A stretch of 64,000 nucleotides of DNA from Phytopseudomonas daroniae (GTDB lineage: Bacteria > Pseudomonadota > Gammaproteobacteria > Pseudomonadales > Pseudomonadaceae), in NCBI RefSeq assembly GCF_004327285.1, contig NZ_QJUI01000002.1, positions 62,001 to 126,000 on the forward strand. The letters are read 5' to 3'. The position numbers and the translations under genes were made by a program. Shown here in pieces: positions 8,762 to 17,129 of the stretch; position 1 is the first letter of the stretch, and every line of letters begins with the position of its first letter. The notes under the pieces were generated by a model. It saw only the letters and a program-made list of their open reading frames with translations. It did not search any database and was not told where the DNA came from.

Positions 8762-10645
8762 ATGGATTTTTTCGAGCAACAGGATCGCGCCAGGCGCAAC
8801 AGCTCGCGCCTGGTGATACTGCTGATACTGGCAGTGACCACCCTGATCGGCACCACCACCCTGGTAATCGCCATTGCCTGGCAGGTTTATCAATACGGCG
8901 ATTACAGCCTGCAGGCGCTCAGTAGCGAGTTGCTCGCCAGCGTGGCGGTGGTGGTTGTCGGCGTGGTGTTCCTCGGCTGGGCATTCAAGGCCCTGCAGTT
9001 GCGATCGGGCGGCAAGGTGGTTGCCGAACGCCTTGGTGGACGCCTGCTCAACGTGCACCCGCAGGGCGTACATGAGCAGCGCGTGCTCAATGTGGTGGAA
9101 GAAATGGCACTGGCTGCCGGCACCCCGGTACCGCCGGTGTACCTGCTCGAGGAGCAGTCGATCAATGCGTTCGCCGCTGGGTTGCGTCCGGAAAACGCGG
9201 TGATCGGCGTGACCCGCGGCGCTATCGAAAAACTCAGCCGTGATGAACTGCAGGGCGTGATCGCCCATGAATTCAGCCATATCCTGCACGGCGACATGCG
9301 CCTCAACACCCGCTTGGTGGCCGTGCTGCACGGCATTCTGCTACTCGGCCTGATCGGCGAACTGGTGCTGCGCGGCGGCAGCCACACTCGTCATGCACCA
9401 CGCAGCAGCTCCAACGACAAGGGCCGCGGCAATGCCGTTGCACTGGTCATGGTGGTCGGCCTGGCGCTGTTGATCATCGGCTATGCCGGTACCTTCTTCG
9501 GCAACCTGATCAAGGCGGCCGTGAGCCGTCAGCGCGAGTTTCTTGCCGATGCCTCGGCCGTGCAGTACACCCGCAACCCCAGCGGCATCGCGGGCGCGCT
9601 GAAGAAGCTTGGCGGCGGCTCGCAGATCGAAGCCAGTCATGCCGCGGAATACAGCCATATGTACTTCGGCCAGGGCCTGGCACTGAACAGGATGATGGCC
9701 ACTCACCCGCCGCTGGAAGAGCGCATCCGCCGCATCGAGCCAAACTGGGACGGTGTGGTGCTTGGCAACGAGGTGTTCGAACGCCCCACTCGTGCGCCAT
9801 CGGATGCGCGGGAGGCAACGGCTGGCTTCAGCGCCGCCGCCGCGGGCGTCGCCATCGCCAGCATCGGCGAACCGCAGCCCCTGCATATCGAGGAAGCCCG
9901 CGAAAACCTGGCGCAAATCGACGACCGCCTGCGCGATGCCGCCCATGACCCCCATGGGGCCCTGGCCATCCTCTATGGCCTGTTACTCGGCCGCGATACA
10001 GATACACGCCAGCAACGCATGGCCTGGATGCAGGCCAATCTGCCGCCGCTCTTGTCTGACCGCCTGCTGGAGCTGGGTACAGCGCTGGAGCAGTTGCCGG
10101 CTGGCCGACGCCTACCCTTGCTGGAGCTGGCCATTCCGGCACTCAAGCAACTCGAACCTCAGGATTTCGTCGCACTCAAGCGCGACATCGGCACTCTGCT
10201 GATCAGCACCAAGCAACTAGATCTGATCGAGTGGGCCTTGTTGCGCATCGTCGAACGTAACCTGGGCATGCAGCGCACGGTTCAGGGACGCTTGCCTCTG
10301 GCAGCATTGGGTACCGAGAGCTGCGTTCTGCTGGTCGCCCTGGCTCGGGCCGGGAATACCACCGAGGAAACCGCGACCGAAGCCTTCCAGGCAGCCTGGA
10401 GTACCTTGCCCTTCACCCCCCGGGTATTCGCCGAACAACCACAGGCGGAGATCACCCAGTTGAACGACGCCCTCAACCGACTCAACCTGATGCGCCCACT
10501 GCAGAAACCACAGTTGCTCAAGGCCATGGCCCGCTGCATCGAGCACGACGGCCGCATCAGCGCCAGCGAGGCGGAGCTGATGCGCGCAGTAGCAGATACG
10601 CTGGACTGCCCCATGCCGCCGCTGTTGAGCGATAGCCAGGTTTGA
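8762..10645 (+). CDS. Membrane M48 family metalloprotease with C-terminal helical extension
   Basis: Zinc metalloprotease of 627 aa, co-transcribed with lemA. Two N-terminal membrane helices (about 20-42 and 55-75) precede the catalytic domain, with the zinc motif HEFSHILHGD near residue 168 and the third ligand in SRQREFLADASA. Two further membrane helices lie between about 190 and 240. The C-terminal half (about 330-627) is absent from HtpX-size M48 proteins. It is helical and ends in IEHDGRISASEAELMRAVAD, a segment resembling TerB/DjlA-type domains. That resemblance is by eye only. The role is probably degradation of misfolded membrane or exported proteins. Confidence 0.92.
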   Translation: MDFFEQQDRARRNSSRLVILLILAVTTLIGTTTLVIAIAWQVYQYGDYSLQALSSELLASVAVVVVGVVFLGWAFKALQLRSGGKVVAERLGGRLLNVHPQGVHEQRVLNVVEEMALAAGTPVPPVYLLEEQSINAFAAGLRPENAVIGVTRGAIEKLSRDELQGVIAHEFSHILHGDMRLNTRLVAVLHGILLLGLIGELVLRGGSHTRHAPRSSSNDKGRGNAVALVMVVGLALLIIGYAGTFFGNLIKAAVSRQREFLADASAVQYTRNPSGIAGALKKLGGGSQIEASHAAEYSHMYFGQGLALNRMMATHPPLEERIRRIEPNWDGVVLGNEVFERPTRAPSDAREATAGFSAAAAGVAIASIGEPQPLHIEEARENLAQIDDRLRDAAHDPHGALAILYGLLLGRDTDTRQQRMAWMQANLPPLLSDRLLELGTALEQLPAGRRLPLLELAIPALKQLEPQDFVALKRDIGTLLISTKQLDLIEWALLRIVERNLGMQRTVQGRLPLAALGTESCVLLVALARAGNTTEETATEAFQAAWSTLPFTPRVFAEQPQAEITQLNDALNRLNLMRPLQKPQLLKAMARCIEHDGRISASEAELMRAVADTLDCPMPPLLSDSQV

Positions 10646-10686
10646 ACGTGGTGCCAGGGTGATCACCGTTTACGGTGGAAATGGCT

Positions 10687-10716
10687 GCAGTTGGTGGGCT
10701 GAAGCCCACCAACTGC
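10687..10716. terminator. Perfect 13-bp hairpin between convergent genes
   Basis: GCAGTTGGTGGGC (10687-10699) and its exact complement (10704-10716) flank a TGAA loop. It lies between the converging M48 protease and CAP-domain genes, so it may terminate both. No long T run follows on either strand. The GGTGGGCTGAAGCCCACC core also looks like a dispersed pseudomonad intergenic repeat. Confidence 0.6.
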
Positions 10717-10756
10717 GTACATACATTCTCGGTCATACCCCGAGGCTCTGAGCCCC

Positions 10757-11635
10757 CTAAAGCCCCGACCGCCCCGCCGCACCGAACACCTGCGTCCAGT
10801 AGATGGTCGCCTGGCTCTGCGGATTGCTGGCATAGGCGGCGCCCATGTCGCGAAAGTCCGGGTTCATCAGGTTGTAGCAGTGCGAGGGGCTGGCCAGCCA
10901 GCCTTCGACCACCTGTTGCGCGCGGCCCTGGCCAGCGGCGATGTTCTCGCCGATCACCGTCCAGGCATAGCCGGTTGCGGTCGCACGCGCACCCACCAGG
11001 CTGCGGTCGCTGCCCTGGTGGCTGAACAGGCTGTTCATCGCCATATCGCGGCTGTGGGCCAGCGCGGCCTGGCCGAGTGAATCATTCCAGTTCAGCGGTT
11101 CGGCGGCGTCGAACGGTTGGTCGCCACAACGCCGTGCGCTGCCCCGCGCCTCGTTGACGGCAGCGAGAATCGCCTTGCCTTCTTCCTGCCAGTCGCCAAG
11201 CCGAGCCGGCAACAGGGCGCGCCCCAGCACCACCTGCCAGCTATTGCCTTCGTGCAGTACGCCGACGTCGGCGAATTGCGCATCCAGCAACTGCGCACAG
11301 TACGACTGGCGCAACATGGCCATGGCTGCCTCGGCGCTGTCCGGCCACGTCACCCTGATCAATTGCACGGCCGCAGGTTGATAACCGGTCTGTTGCAGAG
11401 CCTGCTGCAACTGCTCGGATGAGCTCACCGTCTGGCCAGCCAGGCGCCGATCGGGCGCCAGCGGGCCTGCCGCCGGGCTGGGCTGGCCATCGCAGCCCTG
11501 GCCCGCTTCACGGTAATTGTTGATCAGCCTGGTCAGTTGCTCTGAATCATCGCCCCATGCGCTACCGGCGACACTCGCGCAAAGCAGCATCACCACAGCG
11601 GCCACTTGCCGAACGTGCTTGGGTGAATCCCTCAT
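10757..11635 (-). CDS. Secreted CAP-domain protein (SCP/PR-1/YkwD superfamily)
   Basis: Exported protein of 292 aa. The N-terminus has a signal peptide (about residues 1-28). Residues about 30-150 form a family-specific N-terminal region with conserved Cys. The CAP domain covers roughly 155-285, with LAAVNEARGSARRCG, the SLGQAALAHSRDMA helix, LFSHQGSDR, GYAWTVIGENIAAG and the C-terminal GWLASPSHCYNLMNPDF with the usual His/Glu cleft residues. Bacterial CAP proteins are envelope-associated and mostly of unknown activity. It is transcribed away from stpA and converges on the M48 protease gene. Confidence 0.88.
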   Translation of the reverse strand: MRDSPKHVRQVAAVVMLLCASVAGSAWGDDSEQLTRLINNYREAGQGCDGQPSPAAGPLAPDRRLAGQTVSSSEQLQQALQQTGYQPAAVQLIRVTWPDSAEAAMAMLRQSYCAQLLDAQFADVGVLHEGNSWQVVLGRALLPARLGDWQEEGKAILAAVNEARGSARRCGDQPFDAAEPLNWNDSLGQAALAHSRDMAMNSLFSHQGSDRSLVGARATATGYAWTVIGENIAAGQGRAQQVVEGWLASPSHCYNLMNPDFRDMGAAYASNPQSQATIYWTQVFGAAGRSGL

Positions 11636-11743
11636 CCATGCTTCCTCTTAATCCGCACTGCCTATCTGTTCATGGACAATGGCTTGGGCCAAACGCTTCA
11701 GTGAATCGCCTGATCGAAGCGAAACCGCGTTAAACTCGACCCC

Positions 11744-13006
11744 ATGATTGTGAACGAAACCACGCTTTCCCTCGACCCTATACCCCTGCTCGACAGCCTT
11801 GCCGGCACCGATAACCTGCTGATCATCCAGGATCTGGATGGTGTCTGCATGAGCCTGGTGCGCGACCCCCTCACCCGTGCCCTGGAACACCGCTACACCC
11901 TCGCAGTGCGCGATCTGGACGGGCATTTTCAAGTACTCACCAATGGTGAGCATATCGGTAATCGGGGCGTGAACGGCCTGGTCGAACGAGCCGTCGGCAC
12001 GGCCCAGCAATGTTGCGAACAGGGTCTTTATCTGCCTGGACTGGCTGCTGGCGGCGTGCAAGTGCAGGATCGCTACGGACAGGTTTCACACCCGGGCGTC
12101 AGTGCCGAGGAGCTGGCGTTCCTGGCCACAGCGCCGCAACGCCTGAGCCAATCGCTCGCACGGCTACTGAGCCAACCACCCTACAACCTGGCCAAACCTG
12201 AGATCGACCGACTGCTGGCGAGCAGCGTGCTCGACAACCCGGTTTCGCCGACCCTCAACCTCAACGCCTTTTACCACCACTGGCACGGGCAACCGGCGCT
12301 CTACGCTCAGTTGCAGGCGGATGGCGCAGCCCTTGTGCAGCAGTTGCTCGACGATGCTGCCAGGCAGGGTCTGCAACACTCGTTTTTCATCCACTACGCC
12401 CCCAACCTTGGCCGCGATGCCGAAGGCCGTGAGCGTATGCGTCCTGCACAAGCCGGTAGCGCCGGCACCACAGATCTGCAATTCATGCTGCGCGGCGCCG
12501 TCAAGGAAGCCGGCGTTCTGGTGATCCTCAACCGCTTCTACTGGCAGCGCACGGGCGACTATCCCCTGGGCGAAGACTTCAACGTGCGCCAGGCGCCGAC
12601 CGACACCCACGCGCTGCTGCAATTGGCCCGCGAGCGCTTCGACCCGCAGCATATGCCGCGCCTGGTCGGCGTCGGCGATACCCTGACCAGCTCACCACTC
12701 GATGCAGAGCACAGGGCCTGGCTGCGCGGCGGCAGCGATCGTGGCTTTCTCACCCTGGTACAAGAACTGGGCACGGCGTTCGGACAGGACAATCGTGTGC
12801 TGTACATCGACAGCAGCCGTGGCGAGGTGCAGCGTCCGGGGATCGACGCCAGCTACCTGCGTGACCATCCAGCGGATCCCTGGCCAGCCCTGGAAGGCAT
12901 CACCGATGCCGACGATCCGCTACGCCTGGACAGCATTTTCGTCGGTGGCCCTGAGCAGTACATCGATTTCTTCTGCGCGCTGGCAAAAGCACGCCGCGGG
13001 CGCTGA
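11744..13006 (+). CDS. stpA: Glucosylglycerol 3-phosphatase (StpA/GgpP family)
   Basis: Dephosphorylates glucosylglycerol 3-phosphate to the compatible solute glucosylglycerol. The 420-aa protein has a HAD-type first motif NLLIIQDLDGVCMSLV with D30 and D32, then blocks I recall from cyanobacterial StpA: LTNGEHIGNRGV, QGLYLPGLAAGGVQ, HYAPNLGRD, TTDLQFMLRGAVKEAGVL and the acidic loop LVGVGDTLTSS near residue 308. It is a stand-alone phosphatase, unlike the fused synthase-phosphatase known in some pseudomonads. The partner glucosylglycerol-phosphate synthase is not adjacent. P. mendocina and P. pseudoalcaligenes are known to accumulate glucosylglycerol under salt stress. Confidence 0.88.
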   Translation: MIVNETTLSLDPIPLLDSLAGTDNLLIIQDLDGVCMSLVRDPLTRALEHRYTLAVRDLDGHFQVLTNGEHIGNRGVNGLVERAVGTAQQCCEQGLYLPGLAAGGVQVQDRYGQVSHPGVSAEELAFLATAPQRLSQSLARLLSQPPYNLAKPEIDRLLASSVLDNPVSPTLNLNAFYHHWHGQPALYAQLQADGAALVQQLLDDAARQGLQHSFFIHYAPNLGRDAEGRERMRPAQAGSAGTTDLQFMLRGAVKEAGVLVILNRFYWQRTGDYPLGEDFNVRQAPTDTHALLQLARERFDPQHMPRLVGVGDTLTSSPLDAEHRAWLRGGSDRGFLTLVQELGTAFGQDNRVLYIDSSRGEVQRPGIDASYLRDHPADPWPALEGITDADDPLRLDSIFVGGPEQYIDFFCALAKARRGR

Positions 13007-13089
13007 CAGCGAAAACTCGAGAACCTTTGTCACGGCTCCACGTCCGAAGTTCTGCGCTTTCGCTTTCATCGCCCGCAGAGAATCCCCAC

Positions 13090-13989
13090 GTGACGCACTC
13101 CATTGACCGCGGTTATCGCTACCTTCTCAAGACCTTCGGCTATGTCGGCTGGTCGCTGTTCTGGCTACTGATCTGGGACATCATCGTCACCGTGGACTAC
13201 ATGCTGTTTCTGGAGCGCAAGATCAGCCTGCCATCCATGCCCCTGACCCTGCTCGGCTCTGCGCTGGTCGTGCTCATCAGCTTCCGCAACAGCAGCGCCT
13301 ACAACCGCTGGTGGGAAGCGCGCACCATCTGGGGTGGGCTGATCAACAGCTCGCGCAGCCTCGCCCGCCAGGTGCTGACCCTGATCGACGATAACGACGA
13401 CGGCAACCCGGTCAAAGCGGTTCTGCTACGCCGCCATGTCGCCTACATCAGAAGTTTGTCGGCAAGCCTGCGCAACGAGCCCTGCGCCGAGGAAGTCCGC
13501 GCCTTCGTGGCTGCCGACGAGTTCGAGCGGCGCCTGACCACCAACAACTTCCCCAACGACATTCTCAACGGCTCCGCCGCCATGCTGGCCAGTGAATACA
13601 AGGCCGGCCGCCTGGACAGCATCCGCCTGGCCCGGCTGGAGTCGACACTGGTCGATGTCTCCAACTGCCAGGGCGGCCTCGAGCGTATCGCCAACACGCC
13701 CCTGCCTTACCCCTACGTGTATTTCCCGCGTCTTTTCATCACCCTGTTCTGCGTGATCGTGCCCATCGGCCTGGTGGAAACCCTGGAATGGTTCACGCCG
13801 CTGGCGTCGACCGTGGTCGGCTTCATGCTGTTGGCGATCGAGCGGGTGGGCAGTGATCTGCAGAGCCCGTTCCAGGCCAGCGAGCACCAGATCCAGATGG
13901 ATGCGCTGTGCGAGACCATCGAGAAGAACCTCGAATCGATGCAGCGCGATGCCCAGCGCGAACGTGACGGGCGACTCTTCGCCAGCTGA
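13090..13989 (+). CDS. Bestrophin-family anion channel (YneE/UPF0187)
   Basis: Integral membrane protein of 299 aa. An extension with a TTG start at 13027 is possible, but the GTG at 13090 (VTHSIDRGYRY) fits the usual N-terminus. Four hydrophobic segments fit the bestrophin fold. The diagnostic block is LISFRNSSAYNRWWEARTIWG, which in the family lines the pore and neck, then INSSRSLARQ. Later come LERIANTPLPYPYVYFPRLF and the acidic ERVGSDLQSPF segment. Bacterial bestrophins form pentameric channels. The gene follows stpA by 84 bp, so a shared osmotic role is possible but unproven. Confidence 0.9.
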   Translation: MTHSIDRGYRYLLKTFGYVGWSLFWLLIWDIIVTVDYMLFLERKISLPSMPLTLLGSALVVLISFRNSSAYNRWWEARTIWGGLINSSRSLARQVLTLIDDNDDGNPVKAVLLRRHVAYIRSLSASLRNEPCAEEVRAFVAADEFERRLTTNNFPNDILNGSAAMLASEYKAGRLDSIRLARLESTLVDVSNCQGGLERIANTPLPYPYVYFPRLFITLFCVIVPIGLVETLEWFTPLASTVVGFMLLAIERVGSDLQSPFQASEHQIQMDALCETIEKNLESMQRDAQRERDGRLFAS

Positions 13990-14041
13990 CCATTCGGTCA
14001 TTTTTCGGCGCAGTAGACGCATCGTTCGGGGCTTACAGATT

Positions 14042-14073
14042 TTTTGTAGTGACTATAAAAAATCACTACAAAA
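14042..14073. promoter_or_regulatory. Palindrome with TTTTGTAGTGA arms, probable operator
   Basis: TTTTGTAGTGA (14042-14052) is repeated as an exact inverted copy at 14063-14073 around a 10-bp AT-rich centre. An 11-bp perfect arm without GC richness or a T tail is unlike a terminator and fits a dimeric regulator site about two helical turns long. It sits directly upstream of a promoter-like TTGACG element. I do not recognise the binding protein. Confidence 0.6.
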
Positions 14074-14077
14074 CCTA

Positions 14078-14106
14078 TTGACGACCTCTTCGCGCTTTTG
14101 CATGAT
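14078..14106 (+). promoter_or_regulatory. Sigma70-like promoter
   Basis: TTGACG (14078-14083) and CATGAT (14101-14106) are separated by exactly 17 bp. The -35 is a 5/6 match and the -10 a weaker match. Transcription would start near 14113, just before a chain of short hairpins, and continue to the small gene at 14474. The adjacent palindrome at 14042-14073 would place a regulator immediately upstream. Confidence 0.5.
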
Positions 14107-14114
14107 GGGGTCGC

Positions 14115-14284
14115 CTCCCCTGACGGGAGCCCTGACAAGGGCACTTGGGCAAACTCGGTAACACCAGCCGAGCGTTCCACGATATGTACTGCCCACAAGG
14201 CAGATTGATGAAGTCGAGCGTCCTGCGAGGACGAGAGCGTTAGCGAGACATTGTCATGATGCCTGTGGCTGATCCTGCGGATCA
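14115..14284 (+). ncRNA. Candidate structured leader or small RNA with six consecutive hairpins
   Basis: Six perfect short stems follow one another: CTCCC/GGGAG (14115-14129), GCCCT/AGGGC (14129-14142, sharing G14129 with the first), CTCGG/CCGAG (14154-14172), CTGCC/GGCAG (14189-14203), CGTCC/GGACG (14219-14233) and TGATCC/GGATCA (14270-14284). Loops are 3-9 nt. No convincing coding frame covers the region. It lies between a promoter-like element and the gene at 14474, so a cis-acting leader or an independent small RNA are both possible. I could not match it to a known riboswitch class by memory. Confidence 0.4.
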
Positions 14285-14473
14285 CCTGCATCCGGCCCCG
14301 TCTTCGCTGATTTCTCTCTCCCCTCATCGCCCGACCTCCGTTAGCCGCCGCTGCGTAGCGCTGCCTACACATCGCTACACGGTCATCGGCAGCACTCAAA
14401 CGCCACGGGCAATGACGGCACCGCACTGCAAGCGGTCGCCCTAGACAGATCAGAGAATGAAGGGGTACACGCC

Positions 14474-14800
14474 ATGAACCTGAACCAGAAACCGACCATT
14501 GAAGACCTCGCTCAACTGTTCGCCAAGCGCAAGGACAGCCTGGACAACCACATTCTGTGGGTGTGTGAATCGGGCGAAGTTCGCATCGACTGCCTGCCGG
14601 CGAACCAGGACGAACACGAGTTCGTCAGCCAACGCCCGAGCATGCGCACCCGTCTGCGCACCTATCGCCGCGGCCAGGGCTACGTAGGTCGCCGCGCCGC
14701 CGCCGACCGCGATTTCCTGGGCAACGTACTGCGCACCCTGGAACATGAGTGGACAGGCCAGCAAGCCAGGAAAGATCGCCTGCTCGACCGCTACTGCTGA
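14474..14800 (+). CDS. Conserved hypothetical protein, 108 aa
   Basis: I do not recognise a named domain. The protein starts MNLNQKPTIEDLAQLFAKRKD, has an N-terminal helix, a central HILWVCESGEVRIDCLPANQDEHEF strand-rich part, and a basic C-terminus (RTRLRTYRRGQGYVGRRAA and QARKDRLLDRYC). It has no signal peptide or membrane helix, so it is probably cytoplasmic. AAGGGG lies about 9 bp before the ATG. The long structured leader upstream suggests post-transcriptional control. A 9-bp hairpin (14812-14834) follows the stop. Confidence 0.75.
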   Translation: MNLNQKPTIEDLAQLFAKRKDSLDNHILWVCESGEVRIDCLPANQDEHEFVSQRPSMRTRLRTYRRGQGYVGRRAAADRDFLGNVLRTLEHEWTGQQARKDRLLDRYC

Positions 14801-14811
14801 AAAACTTCACC

Positions 14812-14834
14812 CGGTGGGCCACCTCGGCCCACCG
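14812..14834 (+). terminator. Hairpin after the 108-aa gene
   Basis: CGGTGGGCC (14812-14820) pairs perfectly with GGCCCACCG (14826-14834) around ACCTC, 11 bp after the stop codon. The 3' flank CTTATA is only weakly T-rich, so it is a probable but not classical intrinsic terminator. Confidence 0.5.
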
Positions 14835-14986
14835 CTTATACGAGACACCTGCACTGCTTCGCCCAGACATTCCCCTGTAAACTACCGCGCACTCCTGGAG
14901 GAGTCGTTCGTTACCGCGCAACGCGTGATGAACGCCAAGCCATCACACTGCCCTGACACCGGCAGTGCCTGCGAGAGCCAAGGTCA

Positions 14987-15547
14987 ATGGACAACCTGTA
15001 TCAAACGCCCAGCGCCCAACTGCTGGTCGAAGAACGCCCCCGCGACACCTTCTTCGTCACCTCCCCCACTAAACTCTATGTACTGTTCTTCATGACGCTC
15101 GGGTTCTACTCGATCTACTGGTCTTACAAACATTGGGATAGACAGCGGGCAGCCATGCGCCCGAAGAAGATCAACCCGGCAGCACGTTCGATCTTCCATA
15201 TTTTCTTCATCCACTCACTGTGCCGGCTGATCCTCACACAGCTGCAGGCCAAGGGCCTGGGCGAGTGGAAGTATGGGCGCGTGGCGTGGCTTTACATTCT
15301 TCTGGTGTTCGCCAGCAATGGCCTTTCGCGTTTCGACAGTCAGGGCGGCGTTACCCTGGAAATCATGCTGCTGGCCGCTGGAACCATCCTGCCGGCGTGG
15401 CCGCTGTCGATCATTCAGGAGAAAGCCAACCTGGCCAGCGGCGATCCAGACGGCCAGAGCAACAACCGCTTCAGTGTTGCAAACCTGCTTTGCATGCTGC
15501 CGGGCATCCTGCTGTGGCTGTTGATCATCATCGGTTCCTACCTCTGA
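14987..15547 (+). CDS. Uncharacterised multi-pass membrane protein, 186 aa
   Basis: Function unknown. The N-terminus has the short motif MDNLYQTPSAQLLVE, seen in a pseudomonad group of small membrane proteins (YxTPxxxL). Hydrophobic segments follow near residues 29-47 (LYVLFFMTLGFYSIYW), 66-84, 98-110, 125-142 and 166-185. Conserved aromatic/Lys residues (YWSYKHWDRQR) follow the first helix. The C-terminus is strongly hydrophobic (LLWLLIIIGSYL). It is followed by a strong bidirectional terminator shared with the convergent DUF2167 gene. Confidence 0.8.
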   Translation: MDNLYQTPSAQLLVEERPRDTFFVTSPTKLYVLFFMTLGFYSIYWSYKHWDRQRAAMRPKKINPAARSIFHIFFIHSLCRLILTQLQAKGLGEWKYGRVAWLYILLVFASNGLSRFDSQGGVTLEIMLLAAGTILPAWPLSIIQEKANLASGDPDGQSNNRFSVANLLCMLPGILLWLLIIIGSYL

Positions 15548-15643
15548 ACATTCGGCTCGCCAGTTGCCTGGCTTGACGCCTCACGCGAAAGCCATCCAGT
15601 CGAGCCGATTGGTAGGCAACATCCGCAGCGACCGCTTTCTCAG

Positions 15644-15683
15644 CCAATAAAAAGCCCCGGCATCGGCCAGGGCTTTTTATTGG
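15644..15683. terminator. Bidirectional intrinsic terminator
   Basis: A 14-bp perfect stem, CCAATAAAAAGCCC (15644-15657) with its complement at 15670-15683, encloses a 12-nt loop. GC-rich upper stem and A/T-rich lower stem give a T run on both strands. It separates the convergent genes ending at 15547 and 15700. Confidence 0.92.
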
Positions 15684-15699
15684 CGGTGCGGCAACGCTA

Positions 15700-16746
15700 T
15701 CAGCGCTTGTCACCCTCAGACGGGTTGTTCAGATCCATCACGCTGGAAACTCGCTCCGGTGCTACAGGCGGCGCGGCTTCGACTTTAGCCTCAGGTTGAA
15801 CGTCCGGCTGAGGTGCAGCCTGCTGTTCGGCCTTTTTCTTGCCAGACATGCGGCGCATCACCCAGCCGATCAGCAGAACGGGCAGGAACCACAGCTTCTT
15901 CAGCAGCACCAGCGCGGCAGCGAACAGGCCGACCTTGGCAGCCGCCTTGCCGGCGATCAGCGCACCGAGGCCATACGCCGCGACTTCGTCGAGATCCGGG
16001 TTGAAATCGGCGTAGCGGTTGCCGTCGTTGAAATCGGTCATGGCCAGCACTGCCGGCAGGTTCTCCTCGATCTGCGGCAGCTGATGCATGCCAGCGATGA
16101 AGTTCAGCACCAGCACACCTTTGCGCCCCAGCACACGGATGTTGTAGTTGAGGATGTGCTCATCGCTGTCGCCGAACTTCACTTCCTTGGCCCAGTGCAG
16201 CTTCTTGCCCTGCACGTCGTAATGCGGTTCGGACGCCCAGCCAACGATGGCGATGGGCTCGTAACCGTTTTCGGTGCGCCACTCGTTCTCGGTCTTGGCG
16301 CCATTTTGCAAATCCTTGAGCATGTCGGCGTAGTCGATATCCGCGGCATCCTCATCGGACACATAGCCGCTCTGCTCGTACTCCACGGTGACCGCCCAGG
16401 ATTCGTCAGCCAAAGGCGATACGCTCTTGGGCAGGATCATACCCAGCGGCAGCTTGTCATCCGGCGGGTTGCCCCAGGCTTCTACCAGCACGCGCTCGGC
16501 GTCGGCGCCATCGAGGAACACCAGGTTTTCCGGAAGATCGAGGGTCGCCAGGTTGCTGCCGACAACCACTTTTCCGGAACGGAAGTTGAGACTGTCGAGA
16601 AACTGCTCCTCGCTGAGGTAGTCACCATCAGCGGTTTCGGCGGCGAGGGGTTCTTGCGCGTCCTGCGCGGCGGGTGCCTGGTCGGCCCAGGTCAGGGGAA
16701 CTACCGTGGCCAACAGGCTGGCCAGCATCAACTCCTTGTACAACAT
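15700..16746 (-). CDS. DUF2167 domain-containing exported membrane protein
   Basis: The chosen ATG at 16746 (MLYKELMLAS) has GGAG seven bases upstream. A second ATG at 16758 is also in frame. The 348-aa protein has a signal peptide (about 1-22), a large domain with DUF2167-type blocks such as GNPPDDKLPLGMILP, YVSDEDAADIDYADMLK, IVGWASEPHYD and LNYNIRVLGRKGVLVLNF, then a C-terminal membrane segment (LFAAALVLLKKLWFLPVLLIGWV) and a cytoplasmic Ala/Pro/Glu-rich tail. The family is widespread but uncharacterised. Terminated by the hairpin at 15644-15683. Confidence 0.87.
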   Translation of the reverse strand: MLYKELMLASLLATVVPLTWADQAPAAQDAQEPLAAETADGDYLSEEQFLDSLNFRSGKVVVGSNLATLDLPENLVFLDGADAERVLVEAWGNPPDDKLPLGMILPKSVSPLADESWAVTVEYEQSGYVSDEDAADIDYADMLKDLQNGAKTENEWRTENGYEPIAIVGWASEPHYDVQGKKLHWAKEVKFGDSDEHILNYNIRVLGRKGVLVLNFIAGMHQLPQIEENLPAVLAMTDFNDGNRYADFNPDLDEVAAYGLGALIAGKAAAKVGLFAAALVLLKKLWFLPVLLIGWVMRRMSGKKKAEQQAAPQPDVQPEAKVEAAPPVAPERVSSVMDLNNPSEGDKR

Positions 16747-16868
16747 GTAAAGCTCCATGAGATCGGCTGAGTTTCGGGCGCTAGCCTACCATCCATACTG
16801 GAATTATTTAGTAACTTCCCGTTATTTCTGGATACATCTCACAAAGCAGCGCCTGGATCGCAGGCTTG

Positions 16869-17129
16869 TCAGGCCCGCACGGTCAGCCGAACCAGATACA
16901 GAACCACCGGCCGAACGCCCATCACACATACGAACGCTACCGGCATCGCCAGTTGATAAGCCTCCAGCACCGCGGCCAGGTAACCATCGCTCAAGCCTCG
17001 GTTGGTGGCGGTGATTACCAGGCACATGAGAAACGCCATGATGCCGGACATGAAAAAGGCGAAGACGACCGGCGACAACCTGGCAGGCAGTTTCCAGTTT
17101 CGACGGCGGCGCAGAGTCGCTTCAGGCAT
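16869..17129 (-). CDS. DUF2798 family small membrane protein
   Basis: The ATG at 17129 (MPEATLRRRRNWK) gives 86 aa. A basic N-terminus is followed by two transmembrane helices (about residues 18-40, FAFFMSGIMAFLMCLVITA, and 55-80, AMPVAFVCVMGVRPVVLYLV). The pattern KLPARLSPVVFAFFMSGIMAF matches DUF2798, whose function is unknown. It is divergent from the LysR gene at 17277, so the regulator may control it through the 147-bp gap. A longer in-frame extension to 17240 looks spurious. Confidence 0.85.
   Translation of the reverse strand: MPEATLRRRRNWKLPARLSPVVFAFFMSGIMAFLMCLVITATNRGLSDGYLAAVLEAYQLAMPVAFVCVMGVRPVVLYLVRLTVRA

Noticed and set aside
14256..14444. 62-codon frame starting ATGATG in the structured gap
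   Set aside because: It has no ribosome site and a Pro/Ser/His-rich product, and it overlaps the last hairpin; I consider it a chance frame, though a leader peptide cannot be ruled out.
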